Positions 42,339-52,763 of a stretch of DNA of 64,000 nucleotides are shown here, one piece after another. Below the pieces are notes generated by a model. That model made no database searches, had not been told where the DNA came from, and saw nothing but the letters and a program-made list of their open reading frames with translations. Within the stretch, counting starts at the first letter, position 1, and each line of letters starts with the position of its first letter. Origin of the DNA: Bacteroides helcogenes P 36-108 (GTDB lineage Bacteria > Bacteroidota > Bacteroidia > Bacteroidales > Bacteroidaceae); the NCBI RefSeq assembly GCF_000186225.1, contig NC_014933.1:3100001-3164000 (forward strand), written 5' to 3'. The translations under genes and the position numbers were made by a program.

Positions 42339-43406
42339 TTAATGAAGTTTTTCAAATTCCCGCATACAGTCTATCAAAGCCTGTACGCTTTCTTTCGGCA
42401 TAGCATTATAGCAAGATGCACGGAAACCACCTACTGAACGGTGTCCCTTAATACCCACCATGCCTTTCTCGGTAGCAAACTTCAAGAAGTCCGCTTCAAG
42501 ATCCTTGTATTCGGGAGCCATCACGAAGCAGATATTCATACGTGAACGGTCTTCCTTTGCGGCAGTACCAACAAACAGTTTATTGCGGTCTATTTCGGCA
42601 TATAGCATATCTGCCTTTTCAATAGCGCGCCGTTCCATTTCCTTCACACCCCCCTGTGCCTTGATCCAGCGCAAAGTCTGTAAAGCCGCATATATGGGAA
42701 CAACAGGAGGAGTATTGAACATAGATCCTCCATCAATGTGAGTCTGATAGTTCAGCATAGTAGGGATGTAGCGTGACACCTTGCCCAATGCATCATTCTT
42801 CACAATAACGAAGGTTACGCCGGCAGGAGCCAGATTCTTCTGCGCACCGCCATAAATACAGATATATTTAGACACGTCAACAGGACGGGAAAAAATATCG
42901 GAAGACATATCGGCAACCACCGGAACTTTAGAGTCAAGGTCGCTCTTCAGTTCTGTACCATAAATGGTGTTATTAGTGGTAATGTGGAAATAATCCACAT
43001 CAGCCGGAACTGTATAATCCTTCGGAATATAAGTATAGTTGGCTTCGGCAGAAGAAGCTACTTCTACAACTTCACCGAACCCCTTAGCTTCTTTCATCGC
43101 TTTTTTGGCCCATACACCGGTGTTCAGATAAGCAGCTTTCTTTTCAAGGAAGTTGAAAGGTATCATACAGAATTCCAGACTGGCTCCTCCACCTAAGAAC
43201 AATACCGAATAACCTTCGGGGATATTGAGTAACTCTTTGAACAGTGCTACTGCCTCATCTACTACGGGTTGGAAGTCTTTAGCACGGTGGCTAATCTCCA
43301 TTAAAGAGAGACCGGATCCATTGAAATCTAAAATAGCCTTCGCTGTATCCTCAATTACCTCACGCGGAAGAATGGAAGGTCCTGCATTGAAATTATGCTT
43401 TTTCAT
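42339..43406 (-). CDS. serC: Phosphoserine aminotransferase
   Basis: Second step of serine synthesis. 355 aa from the ATG at 43406 ([20 protein letters not shown]); the earlier in-frame ATG at 43430 is less typical. PLP-binding lysine in [20 protein letters not shown] (around residue 190); other landmarks are [33 protein letters not shown] and the C-terminal [17 protein letters not shown]. First gene of the serC-serA-DUF1015 cluster. The 274 bp between serC and the helicase hold nothing recognisable. Confidence 0.97.
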   Translation of the reverse strand: MKKHNFNAGPSILPREVIEDTAKAILDFNGSGLSLMEISHRAKDFQPVVDEAVALFKELLNIPEGYSVLFLGGGASLEFCMIPFNFLEKKAAYLNTGVWAKKAMKEAKGFGEVVEVASSAEANYTYIPKDYTVPADVDYFHITTNNTIYGTELKSDLDSKVPVVADMSSDIFSRPVDVSKYICIYGGAQKNLAPAGVTFVIVKNDALGKVSRYIPTMLNYQTHIDGGSMFNTPPVVPIYAALQTLRWIKAQGGVKEMERRAIEKADMLYAEIDRNKLFVGTAAKEDRSRMNICFVMAPEYKDLEADFLKFATEKGMVGIKGHRSVGGFRASCYNAMPKESVQALIDCMREFEKLH

Positions 43407-43680
43407 TTGAAGTTTGTTTTGGTTATACAATTTCGTTCATTTATGTCTTTCGACATGGCGAAATTACGGAATTATTTCCGTAAAACAAATCTTTCCCTAT
43501 GAAAATCCTCTTTTCAGTTGCATTTACCTTACTTTTTATTGGTATATACAAGATATATGCACCAATTTGTTATGTATGGTTATCATGATATATATTTCAA
43601 GACAAACTGAAAGTTATAAGAATATATGCCTTTTTATTTAGAAGAAAAAACGAAAGTAAAATGAATATTTATAAGAAATC

Positions 43681-45009
43681 CTATTTAGCATCTTCTATTA
43701 TTGTCTTCATTCCTTTAATTTTTTCACCACGTACCAATGCCAGAAGTTGCTTCACCTTGCTTTGGCGGACAGCCACAAATGCATAATGCTCTTTTACGTC
43801 AACCTGCCCTACATCTTCTTTTGCCAATCCGCCCTTCTTGTACAGAAAACCCACAATGTCTGTCTTATTCAGTTTTTCCTTTTTCCCCTTTCCTATATAT
43901 AAGGTAGCCCAACGGGATTTAGCCGGTTTAGGCGTTACTTCCGGCAACTCAAAGACAGGGGTAGTTTCAGGAACATAATCCGGCAACTGCTCTTCAGAAT
44001 GAAAAATCAGAAAAGAAAAGCCGCGTGCTTCCCAACGTGCCGTCCGTCCGTTACGATGTGTGAAAGCTTCTTCGTTGACAGGAAGATGATAATGTACCAC
44101 ATTGTCAATGCCGGGAATGTCCAGCCCACGAGCAGCAAGATCAGTAGATATAAGAACCGGACAACTGCCGTTTCTGAACTTATACAACGCACGCTCCCGG
44201 TCTGCCTGCTCCATACCACCATGAAATGCATCACAAGGAAATTTCTTAGATTTCAAATATGCCGCCACCCGTTCCACACTTTCACGGTAATTGACAAACA
44301 CCAGAGTGGAATGATTTCCTAAGACGCATAGCAAGCGATATAAAGTTTCCAACTTATCTTTCTCAGGAGAAATGACACGTTGCAGGTTCAAACGTTCGGA
44401 GACAGGCTCTACGGAAAGAAAATTCAATTTGGCAATTTGAGGGCTATCCGCATTGCCTACTCCGGCAAACTGAGGAATTTCTTCAGCATCGGTAGCAGAG
44501 AGCAACACGCGCTTCTTCAACGAGGGCAATTGTCCGATAACTTCCGACATTTCATCATGAAAGCCGAACTCCAGGCATTTATCAAATTCATCAATAACCA
44601 AAGTAGTCACGGCATTGCCATCGAAATTTTCTTTCTTCAAATGATCATTCATCCGCCCCGGCGTACCGATAATGACGGCAGGGCAGATTCCGCGCATCGT
44701 CCGATGTTCGTCCATTGCAGGCCGGCCACCATAGCAGCACATAGCTTTGAAAGAGGTATTCATCGCTTTGAAAACATTCTCTATCTGCAATGCTAACTCA
44801 CGGGAAGGGACCAGCACAACCGCTTGTACTCCCGACACGTCAGGTTTTAATGATTGCACCAACGGCAACAGAAAAGCGAGAGTTTTTCCGGAACCGGTAG
44901 GTGAAAGTAATACCAAATCTTTATTTGAACGATAAGCTTCCGATGCGGCTTTTTGCATCGGCGTAAGCCGTTCTATTTTTAAATTGAAAAGGATATCTGA
45001 TAATTCCAT
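43681..45009 (-). CDS. DbpA-like DEAD-box RNA helicase
   Basis: 442 aa from the ATG at 45009 (MELSDILFNLKIERLTPMQK, with the Q motif); the earlier ATG at 45081 precedes the promoter. Walker A LLSPTGSGKT, motif II VIDEFDKCLEFGF (D-E-F-D instead of DEAD), SAT in VLLSATDAEEIP, STDLAARGLDIPGIDNVVHY and motif VI HRNGRTARWEARG. The C-terminal ~75 residues (ATLYIGKGKKEKLNKTDIVG) are the DbpA RNA-binding domain that targets 23S rRNA hairpin 92. Probably a ribosome-assembly helicase. Confidence 0.92.
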   Translation of the reverse strand: MELSDILFNLKIERLTPMQKAASEAYRSNKDLVLLSPTGSGKTLAFLLPLVQSLKPDVSGVQAVVLVPSRELALQIENVFKAMNTSFKAMCCYGGRPAMDEHRTMRGICPAVIIGTPGRMNDHLKKENFDGNAVTTLVIDEFDKCLEFGFHDEMSEVIGQLPSLKKRVLLSATDAEEIPQFAGVGNADSPQIAKLNFLSVEPVSERLNLQRVISPEKDKLETLYRLLCVLGNHSTLVFVNYRESVERVAAYLKSKKFPCDAFHGGMEQADRERALYKFRNGSCPVLISTDLAARGLDIPGIDNVVHYHLPVNEEAFTHRNGRTARWEARGFSFLIFHSEEQLPDYVPETTPVFELPEVTPKPAKSRWATLYIGKGKKEKLNKTDIVGFLYKKGGLAKEDVGQVDVKEHYAFVAVRQSKVKQLLALVRGEKIKGMKTIIEDAK

Positions 45010-45029
45010 ATATTTAGGGGATTTGGATG

Positions 45030-45037
45030 CAAAGATA
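45030..45037 (-). promoter_or_regulatory. Probable promoter -7 of the DbpA-like helicase
   Basis: Minus strand TATCTTTG, exact TAnnTTTG, 20 bp upstream of the start codon. Confidence 0.6.
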
Positions 45038-45061
45038 GGAAATAAATAACAATCCAATAAA

Positions 45062-45091
45062 AAGGCGGCAGATGATGTCATCTGCCGCCTT
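45062..45091 (-). terminator. Terminator of the nqr operon
   Basis: Perfect 14-bp stem AAGGCGGCAGATGA/TCATCTGCCGCCTT with a two-base loop, followed on the minus strand by TTTTT; 25 bp past the nqrF stop. Confidence 0.9.
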
Positions 45092-45115
45092 AATTATAAT
45101 AAATATTCTTCGAGC

Positions 45116-46390
45116 TTAGCCGCCAAAATTATCGAACATCAGGTTCTGAGCCGGAACGCCGAGATCATCGAGCATCTTTTCAACGGCTTTGGACATCGGT
45201 CCAGGGCCACACATATAATATTCTATATCTTCGGGAGCTTCATGATCCTTCAGATAGGTTTCATAAATTACATTATGTACAAAACCCGGAGTATATTTCA
45301 CACCCGCCGCATCAGCCGCAGGGTCGGGACGATCCAACGCAAGGTGGAATGAGAAATTCGGGAAGTCCTTTTCAATCTGCAAGAAATCTTCCAGATAGAA
45401 CACCTCATTCAAAGCACGTGCACCATAGAAGTAGGACATCTTACGATCCGTAGTCTTTAAGGTCTTCGTCATGTGCATAATCTGCGCACGCAATGGAGCC
45501 ATACCGGCGCCACCACCTACCCACATCATCTCCTTCTTGGAGTCGAACAACGGGTGGAAGTCTCCGTAAGGGCCACTCATGATTACCTTGTCGCCCGGTT
45601 TCAGCGTGAAGATATAAGAAGAGGCGATACCCGGCATTACATCCTGAAAGCCCGGACCCTGTTCGCGAGGCTTGAAAGGCGGAGTGGCAATACGTACCGT
45701 CAGCATGATGCGGTCACCCTCTGCAGGATAGTTAGCCATGGAGTAAGCGCGAATGGTGTCTTCGGTGTTCGTACACTTCAATCCGAACAAGCCGAATTTC
45801 TCCCATGCAGGCAAATACTCGTCACCAATAAGACTCTTGTCAATATCCTTATTGTAATCCATACTGTATTTAGGTATCTTAATCTGCGCATACGACCCCG
45901 GAACAAAGTCCATGTGCTCACCTTTAGGCAAAGCTACGATAAACTCTTTGATGAACGTAGCCACATTCTTGTTGGAAATAACTTCACATTCCCATTCTTT
46001 TACACCTAATACACTCTCCGGTACTTTGATCGCCATATCACCCTTCACCTTCACCTGGCAACCCAGACGCCAATGATCTTTCTGCTGCTTACGGCTGAAG
46101 TGAGGCACTTCGGAAGGCAGGATTTCACCGCCACCTTCAAGCACCTGACATTTGCACTGTCCACAAGAGCCTTTACCACCACAAGCAGAGGAAAGGAACA
46201 CACCGTTTACAGACAGCGTGTTCAGCAGCGTGGAACCGGAAGCTACGTCCAGGTCCTTTTCGCCGTTGATAGTCAGTTTTACATTACCTGATGGAACCAA
46301 TATTTGTTTGGCTACCAGCAGAATAACAACAAGCAGCAGAATAACCACGAGGAATACCCCGATGCTCGCTAATATCATATTCATATCCAT
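45116..46390 (-). CDS. nqrF: Na+-translocating NADH:quinone reductase subunit F
   Basis: NADH-oxidising entry subunit of Na+-NQR. 424 aa: an N-terminal membrane helix (about 5-27), a ferredoxin-like [2Fe-2S] domain with SSACGGKGSCGQCKCQV (around residue 67-83), an FAD domain with IRAYSMANYP, and an NADH domain with MWVGGGAGMAPLRAQIM and YMCGPGPMSKAVEKML. Normal family length. It is the last gene of nqrABCDEF, 18 bp after nqrE. Confidence 0.98.
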   Translation of the reverse strand: MDMNMILASIGVFLVVILLLVVILLVAKQILVPSGNVKLTINGEKDLDVASGSTLLNTLSVNGVFLSSACGGKGSCGQCKCQVLEGGGEILPSEVPHFSRKQQKDHWRLGCQVKVKGDMAIKVPESVLGVKEWECEVISNKNVATFIKEFIVALPKGEHMDFVPGSYAQIKIPKYSMDYNKDIDKSLIGDEYLPAWEKFGLFGLKCTNTEDTIRAYSMANYPAEGDRIMLTVRIATPPFKPREQGPGFQDVMPGIASSYIFTLKPGDKVIMSGPYGDFHPLFDSKKEMMWVGGGAGMAPLRAQIMHMTKTLKTTDRKMSYFYGARALNEVFYLEDFLQIEKDFPNFSFHLALDRPDPAADAAGVKYTPGFVHNVIYETYLKDHEAPEDIEYYMCGPGPMSKAVEKMLDDLGVPAQNLMFDNFGG

Positions 46391-46408
46391 TGTTATTATT
46401 CCTTTCTT

Positions 46409-47035
46409 TTAGATGTTCAAACCAGAGAAACACATGAATGCCATTGCCATCAGACCTACAGTGATAAACGTGATACCCAGTCCTTTCAACGGAGCGGGTA
46501 CGTCAGAATAAGCCATTTTCTCACGGATAGCAGCCAAACCTACGATAGCCAGCAACCAACCGATACCTGAGCCAAGTGCATAAGATATAGCATCGGCAAT
46601 GCCACCAATAAACTTCGGATCGCTCTCACCCATGTTGATACGTTGCTGCATGAACAAGGAAGCTCCCATGATAGCACAGTTAACAGCAATCAACGGAAGG
46701 AAAATGCCTAATGAAGCATAGAGCGAAGGGCTGAAACGTTCCACAACCATTTCTACCAACTGCACGATGCCGGCAATCACGGCAATGAAAAGAATAAAAC
46801 TCAGGAAGCTAAGGTCAACGCCTTGGATAAGTGCATCGGCGGCCAATACCTTAGTTTGCAATAAATAGTTGACCGGAAGCGTAACCACCAATACGAAAGT
46901 CACGGCGATACCCAGTCCTACGGCAGTCTTCACATTCTTTGATACGGCCAGATAAGAGCACATACCAAGGAAGAAGGCGAATATCATGTTGTCCACAAAA
47001 ATGGAGCGAACGAATAAACTTAATAAATGTTCCAT
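46409..47035 (-). CDS. nqrE: Na+-NQR subunit E
   Basis: 208 aa from the ATG at 47035 ([20 protein letters not shown]), the family start; the extra upstream frame to 47104 is not conserved. Six hydrophobic helices. The family motif [15 protein letters not shown] holds the conserved cysteine, and a second cysteine is in [14 protein letters not shown], consistent with the shared intramembrane Fe site with NqrD. Third from last in transcription order; 89 bp gap after nqrD. Confidence 0.96.
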   Translation of the reverse strand: MEHLLSLFVRSIFVDNMIFAFFLGMCSYLAVSKNVKTAVGLGIAVTFVLVVTLPVNYLLQTKVLAADALIQGVDLSFLSFILFIAVIAGIVQLVEMVVERFSPSLYASLGIFLPLIAVNCAIMGASLFMQQRINMGESDPKFIGGIADAISYALGSGIGWLLAIVGLAAIREKMAYSDVPAPLKGLGITFITVGLMAMAFMCFSGLNI

Positions 47036-47124
47036 AATCTTTTGAATTAATAATGAAAAATTACCTGCAAGAATGTCTATACACAATACAGGGAAACTCA
47101 TCATTCATCACTCTTCTTTGAATT

Positions 47125-47760
47125 TTATTTTTCTTGTAATTCTTTATTACGGGCACGCTGGAACCAGATGATGCAGGCTACGATAATCAACGCCATCGGT
47201 GGCATCAACATCAGGCCGTTATTTACATAACCGAGATTCTTCAGGCAGTCGTAGTTCAGGATGTTGAAACCGAGCAATGTACCCGATCCCAGAAGTTCAC
47301 GGAAGAAAGCCACGATTATCAGAATCTTGGCATATCCCAATCCGTTACCTATACCATCGAGACAAGATTCCCAAGGGCCGTTTTGCATGGCAAATGCTTC
47401 CAAACGTCCCATCAGGATGCAGTTTGTAATAATCAGACCTACATAAACGGAAAGCTGAACACTTACATCATAAGCAAAGGCTTTCAGAATCTCACTTACA
47501 ATAGTCACTAAAGCGGCAACAACCACCAACTGAACAATAATACGAATACGATTGGGAATCGTCTTTCGCAACAATGAAATCACAACATTGGAAAATGCCG
47601 TAATCACCGTTACCGAAAGCCCCATTACAATGGCAGGTTCCAATTTGGCGGTAACAGCCAAAGCAGAACAGATACCCAATACCTGCACGGTAACAGGATT
47701 GTTCAGTCCTAATGGAGTAGAGAATACTTCTTTATTCTTTTTTGAAAACAATTGTCCCAT
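47125..47760 (-). CDS. nqrD: Na+-NQR subunit D
   Basis: 211 aa from the ATG at 47760 ([20 protein letters not shown]); 18 earlier bases are also in frame but overlap nqrC. Six helices. Conserved cysteines lie in [11 protein letters not shown] and [20 protein letters not shown], mirroring NqrE. Four bases separate it from the nqrC stop. Confidence 0.96.
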   Translation of the reverse strand: MGQLFSKKNKEVFSTPLGLNNPVTVQVLGICSALAVTAKLEPAIVMGLSVTVITAFSNVVISLLRKTIPNRIRIIVQLVVVAALVTIVSEILKAFAYDVSVQLSVYVGLIITNCILMGRLEAFAMQNGPWESCLDGIGNGLGYAKILIIVAFFRELLGSGTLLGFNILNYDCLKNLGYVNNGLMLMPPMALIIVACIIWFQRARNKELQEK

Positions 47761-47764
47761 ATTC

Positions 47765-48454
47765 TTATTCCTCCTCATTATTATTAGTTAAAAAGTTCTT
47801 GTAGTTGCTCAAACAAGCCTTCAACATAGCATCTACTCCCACAGAAGTAATAGTACCTCCCGATATGCCGTCCACCTGATAGTCAGGTTTCTCCACTTTT
47901 CCATTTTTCACAACACCGAGGGCGATTTCACCGTTTTCCAATGTCTTCTTTCCGGGGAATTCTCCCTGGAAGTGAGGAGTGGCAATCTCAGCACCCAAGC
48001 CCGGAGTTTCGCTGGCATGAGAGAAGTAAACACCGTAAACGGTATCCTTATCGCTATTCAGTGCTACATATCCCCAAATAGCTCCCCAAAGACCAGCACC
48101 GTAAACGGGAAACACGTATTTTTCTTCTCCCTCCACCTCTGCTACGAAAATGTGCAAACGATGGTTCTCTTTGGCTTCTTTCTCATAAGCGGTAGCAAAT
48201 GCACCGGTATTCTCTGTAAGTGTACCGTCTTCATTCATCAGCATATCGCCCTTTACATATTTATTATATTCCGCTTCGGCATCTTTCACGTCCTTGATAT
48301 TAAGAGCAGCAAGAATCTGCTTCTTTGTATCGAGTTCAACGTTCTTGTTCTGCGTCTCTCGCAAGGAAGAACTTACGAATGCCAGCAGGAATGCAACGAT
48401 AACAACCATTACCGAAGCATAAATGATAGTATAACTGTTACTATTGGTATTCAT
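47765..48454 (-). CDS. nqrC: Na+-NQR subunit C
   Basis: 229 aa. One N-terminal helix ([20 protein letters not shown]), then a periplasmic FMN domain. The covalent FMN site is the threonine in [16 protein letters not shown] (S-G-G/A-T motif, around residue 200), with [14 protein letters not shown] upstream as in homologues. Normal length for the Bacteroides form. 14 bp after nqrB. Confidence 0.96.
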   Translation of the reverse strand: MNTNSNSYTIIYASVMVVIVAFLLAFVSSSLRETQNKNVELDTKKQILAALNIKDVKDAEAEYNKYVKGDMLMNEDGTLTENTGAFATAYEKEAKENHRLHIFVAEVEGEEKYVFPVYGAGLWGAIWGYVALNSDKDTVYGVYFSHASETPGLGAEIATPHFQGEFPGKKTLENGEIALGVVKNGKVEKPDYQVDGISGGTITSVGVDAMLKACLSNYKNFLTNNNEEE

Positions 48455-48468
48455 TTCTCTTTCGGTAT

Positions 48469-49638
48469 TTAATTGTTAGACTTAATAGCACGTTTCTCAC
48501 GACGGCTGATATTACTCTGTACCACACAATAGTCAATCAGCGGAGCGAAAATATTCATCAGCAAGATGGCAAGCATCATACCTTCGGGATAACCGGGATT
48601 CAGCACGCGGATAACAATAGCCATTACACCAATCAGAAATCCAAAGATATATTTACCCGTCTCCGTACGTGCAGATGTTACAGGATCAGTAGCCATAAAT
48701 ACAGCACCAAAACAGAAACCACCCAATACAAGATGTTCATACCAAGGCATATTGGCCATTGCGGTATCAGGACCGATTGCATTGAACACCCATCCCATAA
48801 ATGCGCCTCCTGCAAATACGGAAAACATTGTCTTCCAACTCGCAATACCTGTCCACAACAATAAGACAGCACCGATAGCAATGGCGATAACACTGGTTTC
48901 ACCAATAGATCCCGGAATCAATCCGGTTACCATATCCCAGGAAAATTCGGGATAAGTGCCGGTTGTTGCCGCTGCCCCCAACGGAGTGGCTACCGTTAAA
49001 CCATCAACAGCCTGTCCCAGTCCAAAAATGGAGTCACCCGATACCCAAACAGCATCACCGGACATCTTTGTAGGATAAGCAAAGAACAGGAATGCGCGGG
49101 TAATCAAAGCTACGTTGAACACATTCATACCAGTACCGCCAAACACTTCTTTCGCAAAAATCACAGAAAATGCAGTGGCAACCGCCAAAATCCACAATGG
49201 ACAATCGACGGGAACAATCATCGGAATCAAAATACCGGAAACTAAAAATCCTTCCTGAATTTCCTCTTTCTTCCACTGGGCTACCACGAACTCAATGCCG
49301 AGTCCCACTACATAAGATACAATCAGTTTAGGCAACACAGCCAGGAAACCATAGGCAAACATTTCGATAAAACTTCCGGTAGTTCCAGTAGCATGGAAAT
49401 GCTGGTAACCTACATTATACATACCGAACAGAAGTGCCGGTATCAATGCAATAACCACCATTGACATGATGCGTTTACTGTCAATGGAGTCGTGAATATG
49501 CGTTCCCGATTTCGAAGTGGTGTTAGGTACGAACAAAAATGTTTCGAAACCATCAAACACCGAACGAAATGCGTGGAATTTGCCGCCCTCTTCAAAGTTC
49601 GGCTTTATCTTGTCGAGATAATTTCTTAACGCTTTCAT
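48469..49638 (-). CDS. nqrB: Na+-NQR subunit B
   Basis: 389 aa, nine or more helices; carries riboflavin and a covalent FMN and forms part of the Na+ channel. The expected FMN-attachment motif S/T-G-A-T reads TVAT here (VDGLTVATPLGAAATTGTYP), so the accepting threonine is kept but the glycine is valine. Other landmarks are FGGTGMNVFNVALITRAFLF and VFMATDPVTSARTETGKYIF. 33 bp after nqrA. Confidence 0.96.
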   Translation of the reverse strand: MKALRNYLDKIKPNFEEGGKFHAFRSVFDGFETFLFVPNTTSKSGTHIHDSIDSKRIMSMVVIALIPALLFGMYNVGYQHFHATGTTGSFIEMFAYGFLAVLPKLIVSYVVGLGIEFVVAQWKKEEIQEGFLVSGILIPMIVPVDCPLWILAVATAFSVIFAKEVFGGTGMNVFNVALITRAFLFFAYPTKMSGDAVWVSGDSIFGLGQAVDGLTVATPLGAAATTGTYPEFSWDMVTGLIPGSIGETSVIAIAIGAVLLLWTGIASWKTMFSVFAGGAFMGWVFNAIGPDTAMANMPWYEHLVLGGFCFGAVFMATDPVTSARTETGKYIFGFLIGVMAIVIRVLNPGYPEGMMLAILLMNIFAPLIDYCVVQSNISRREKRAIKSNN

Positions 49639-49671
49639 TTTTAATTTTTAATTCTTAAATTTTTAATTGAA

Positions 49672-51021
49672 TTACGCCATTTCAGCACGGAGCATATCAA
49701 GTCCGGCACGTACGATGCGCTGAACTTCCACTTTGGAAGAACACACGAACTCGCAAAGAGCAAAATCTTCCGGAGCCACTTCATAAATGCCCAAAGCTTC
49801 CATACGGTCAATATCGCCTGCAATAATCGCCTTCAATAAATATTCGGGGAAAATATCCATCGGAAACACGCGGTCATATTCATTGGACATGATCATGTGA
49901 CGTTCACCTCCCTTGATACGAGCATCAATCACATATTCTTTCTTACCCATCAACCAACTGAAATAAGATCGGTTAACACTGTACTGATTAAAACGCGGCA
50001 TAATCCAACCCAACATCTCATGGATTTCATCTCCTTCGGGAATCACTGTCAACTGAGTGTCAAAAGCACCGAGGAAACCATTTGGAGATACTTTCTTACC
50101 AGTCAAAACATTCCCGCTGATATAACGGAGTCCCTTATCCGTATTCACGTTGTCTTTGAAGACGTTCGTCAGCAAAGCGCCCACCTGCAGTTTGCAATAT
50201 GCGGGTCTCAATACTTCAGAACCTGTTACCGCTACCGTACGAGTTAAATTTACACGGCCTGTATTCATCAAACGCCCGATAAAGATAACGGCTTCCGCAC
50301 CGACTGTCCATACAGTCTCACCTTTCACTACGGGAGAGACGCGATTGATTTGCACCCCTACATTACCTGCCGGATTAGGTCCGTCAAATACAGTAACGGT
50401 AACGTTCTTAGCCTGCGTCAATGCGGCAGCTTTTTGTTTTACACTGATACCCAGATGCGTCTTTGCCATTTTGGACAAAGCGTCAAGCCCTGTCTGGAAA
50501 TTAGTTTCTTCACCTTTCAATACGAATTCAAAATCGGGAGCCAACGGGTTACTGTCAAAAGCAGAAATAAAAATAGCCTTCGGAGTTACCGTAGGATCAG
50601 CAATTACATCGTACGGACGTTGGCGGATAAAAGCGAACATGCCTGCTTGCAAAAGAACTTCTTTTACCTGCTGGCCATTCATTTTTAACGGATCCATCTT
50701 ACCGAACTCCTCGTAGTCCTGCTCTGCAGCAGCTTCCACAACGACGTTCAACACCTTACGGCGTGCACCACGCTCTACGCTTGTCACAACGCCACTGACG
50801 GGCGAAACAAATTTCAATTCAGGATGATTCTTGTCAATGAACAAGGGTCCTCCGGCCATCACATACTCCTGCTCTTTAACCACCACCTTCGGAGTTATAC
50901 CTGTAAAATCATCTGGGACCAATGAATAGAATCCCGGCTCTTTAACAGACATGAACTTTTCAGTAGCAGCGCCTTTCAGGTTAATGTCAAGGCCTTTACG
51001 TAACTTAATTACATTTGCCAT
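49672..51021 (-). CDS. nqrA: Na+-NQR subunit A
   Basis: 449 aa from the ATG at 51021 (MANVIKLRKGLDINLKGAAT), the family start; the 41 in-frame codons upstream cover the promoter. Soluble quinone-site subunit. Conserved SVKEPGFYSLVPDDFTGITP and IRQRPYDVIADPTVTPKAIF. First gene of nqrABCDEF, the respiratory Na+ pump that drives Na+-coupled transport; nhaA, at the other end of the window, also works on Na+. Confidence 0.97.
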   Translation of the reverse strand: MANVIKLRKGLDINLKGAATEKFMSVKEPGFYSLVPDDFTGITPKVVVKEQEYVMAGGPLFIDKNHPELKFVSPVSGVVTSVERGARRKVLNVVVEAAAEQDYEEFGKMDPLKMNGQQVKEVLLQAGMFAFIRQRPYDVIADPTVTPKAIFISAFDSNPLAPDFEFVLKGEETNFQTGLDALSKMAKTHLGISVKQKAAALTQAKNVTVTVFDGPNPAGNVGVQINRVSPVVKGETVWTVGAEAVIFIGRLMNTGRVNLTRTVAVTGSEVLRPAYCKLQVGALLTNVFKDNVNTDKGLRYISGNVLTGKKVSPNGFLGAFDTQLTVIPEGDEIHEMLGWIMPRFNQYSVNRSYFSWLMGKKEYVIDARIKGGERHMIMSNEYDRVFPMDIFPEYLLKAIIAGDIDRMEALGIYEVAPEDFALCEFVCSSKVEVQRIVRAGLDMLRAEMA

Positions 51022-51057
51022 GCGTTTATTTAAAATAATGGTTTCATTAATTTGGCG

Positions 51058-51065
51058 CAAAAGTA
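51058..51065 (-). promoter_or_regulatory. Probable nqr operon promoter -7 element
   Basis: Minus strand TACTTTTG, exact TAnnTTTG, 36 bp before the nqrA start codon. Confidence 0.55.
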
Positions 51066-51094
51066 GCAAAAAAGAATGTGAATAAAGAGCAAAA

Positions 51095-51131
51095 AAGAAA
51101 GGAATTACGGAGAAATTTCCGTAATTCCTTT
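51095..51131 (-). terminator. Terminator of the C1 peptidase gene
   Basis: Stem AAAGGAATTACGGA with TTCCGTAATTCCTTT (51098-51111, 51117-51131), then a T-rich run on the minus strand; 77 bp past the peptidase stop and just ahead of the nqr promoter. Confidence 0.8.
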
Positions 51132-51207
51132 CGTTAACGAGCACGGGATAATATCTTTCGACATCCCTATATTCAAAAAAAACTGAAACACTTCGGTAGT
51201 TTTTCCC

Positions 51208-52608
51208 TTATTCTTCTTCTGCGAACATCGGATCCCAAGCTGGTAAACGAATCGGTTTTTGTTTAAATAGTTCCATAATTTTAGTCGGAACATATTTTGT
51301 TTCTACCACCAAACGGAACATATATTCATCAAACCACTCATCAGTCATAATGAGATGCCCTTGATACCCGGAGCCGACTCCCCAACTATTTTCAACCATC
51401 CACTTGACTGGTTTTCCATTTTTGTCCAAGTCCACCGCCATCAAGGTCATGGCATGAGAGGAACCACTGGAAAATGTTTGAATACGCTGTTTCTTATTCA
51501 TGCCAAAAGTGGTTCCCATCAAAGACTCATAATCATAATTTTTCACATCAAGCAGGCCACGTTCTGAATTCAGGAACTTGCCCACATCACAAGAAAAATA
51601 CATCATGGTACTGTCTTTCAAAGAAGCAATAGCCATTTCCTTAATATCTTCCACAGGCAGATTGATATATGTCCAATTCTTTCCGTCATAACGATGACGA
51701 TCATAGTCTATTTCGTAGCATTTATAGTATTCGCGAGTAGGATCATTCATCAACATCACATAATCCGTCAGCAACTTCTTGTCACCATATTTTTCCAGAA
51801 AAGATATAGGAGTATGATGCTCTGTCTCCACAGGATTCCCCTTGGCATCTTTACGGATATAATCAAATTCTGTGGGAGGTACGCCAAGATTCAAAACCAA
51901 CATACGGTAAACATTACCCAACATTTTTGTTTTCTCTTTCTCCAAAACAGCAGACTTAGCCCCAGCAGTAACCATATCACGTAGCTGCAACCCGTACTCT
52001 TTCAACTTCAGAGAAATCAGATTTGCCATACGGGACGTATTTTCACTACTGTTCGTCTCGGGCATTACGTCTTTAGGAACCAAACCATATTTGGACACGA
52101 TATCAGCTACTCCGGTAAAAGTACCACCATCACTCAGAGGATGCTGAAAAAGCCATTCAACGGTCTTATCACTCATCGGATCCTTGGCAGTATCAATGAT
52201 ACCTTGCAAGAAAAGATTAGATTTCTCCAACTGATCCCAAAAGAAAGAATAGACCTGAGAAAATTCAAAAGCCTGGAATCCATATTCAGCAAGAGCTTTG
52301 GCACGCATTACATTCAATCCTGTAAACAGCCAGCAACGACCGGATGACTTTTGATCGGTGATTCCTTTGGAATCCACCTTGACAGAAAAATGAGTATCCA
52401 TACCTTGCATATTATCCAGATTGACAGATAATTTACGAATATCATTATTACTGATAGCATTACGAAGTGCCTTATCGGCAGCCGTTCCTTCATAACTTTG
52501 CTTTATTCGATTGAGCATGTCAGGGCTGATTCCTCCCTTGCCATCTTGTGCATGCATGGAAAACAATGCAGCACTAAAAACAATTACAGATAAAAATCGT
52601 TTTTTCAT
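51208..52608 (-). CDS. Secreted C1-family (bleomycin hydrolase/PepC-like) cysteine peptidase
   Basis: 466 aa. A signal peptide (MKKRFLSVIVFSAALFSMHA) sends it to the periplasm or surface. Papain-type catalytic residues: SSGRCWLFTGLNVMRAK (Cys, around residue 92), SSGSSHAMTLMAVDLDKNG (His) and WMVENSWGVGSGYQGHLIMT (Asn). The QKSSGRCWLF context is that of bleomycin hydrolase/aminopeptidase C, which is usually cytosolic; the exported form is common in Bacteroidales. Divergent from the outer-membrane barrel gene. Confidence 0.94.
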   Translation of the reverse strand: MKKRFLSVIVFSAALFSMHAQDGKGGISPDMLNRIKQSYEGTAADKALRNAISNNDIRKLSVNLDNMQGMDTHFSVKVDSKGITDQKSSGRCWLFTGLNVMRAKALAEYGFQAFEFSQVYSFFWDQLEKSNLFLQGIIDTAKDPMSDKTVEWLFQHPLSDGGTFTGVADIVSKYGLVPKDVMPETNSSENTSRMANLISLKLKEYGLQLRDMVTAGAKSAVLEKEKTKMLGNVYRMLVLNLGVPPTEFDYIRKDAKGNPVETEHHTPISFLEKYGDKKLLTDYVMLMNDPTREYYKCYEIDYDRHRYDGKNWTYINLPVEDIKEMAIASLKDSTMMYFSCDVGKFLNSERGLLDVKNYDYESLMGTTFGMNKKQRIQTFSSGSSHAMTLMAVDLDKNGKPVKWMVENSWGVGSGYQGHLIMTDEWFDEYMFRLVVETKYVPTKIMELFKQKPIRLPAWDPMFAEEE

Positions 52609-52763
52609 TCAGGTTACAAATTTTAATTACGCAATATTCTTTTTATCAAACAAAAGTAATCTTTTTTTTGATATTTTTAGTAATATCTTTAGATTTATTG
52701 TCAATCCACGTGAAAACTTTTCCAATTAAAACAGTTTTCTTTGCATTCACATTTCATATAATC

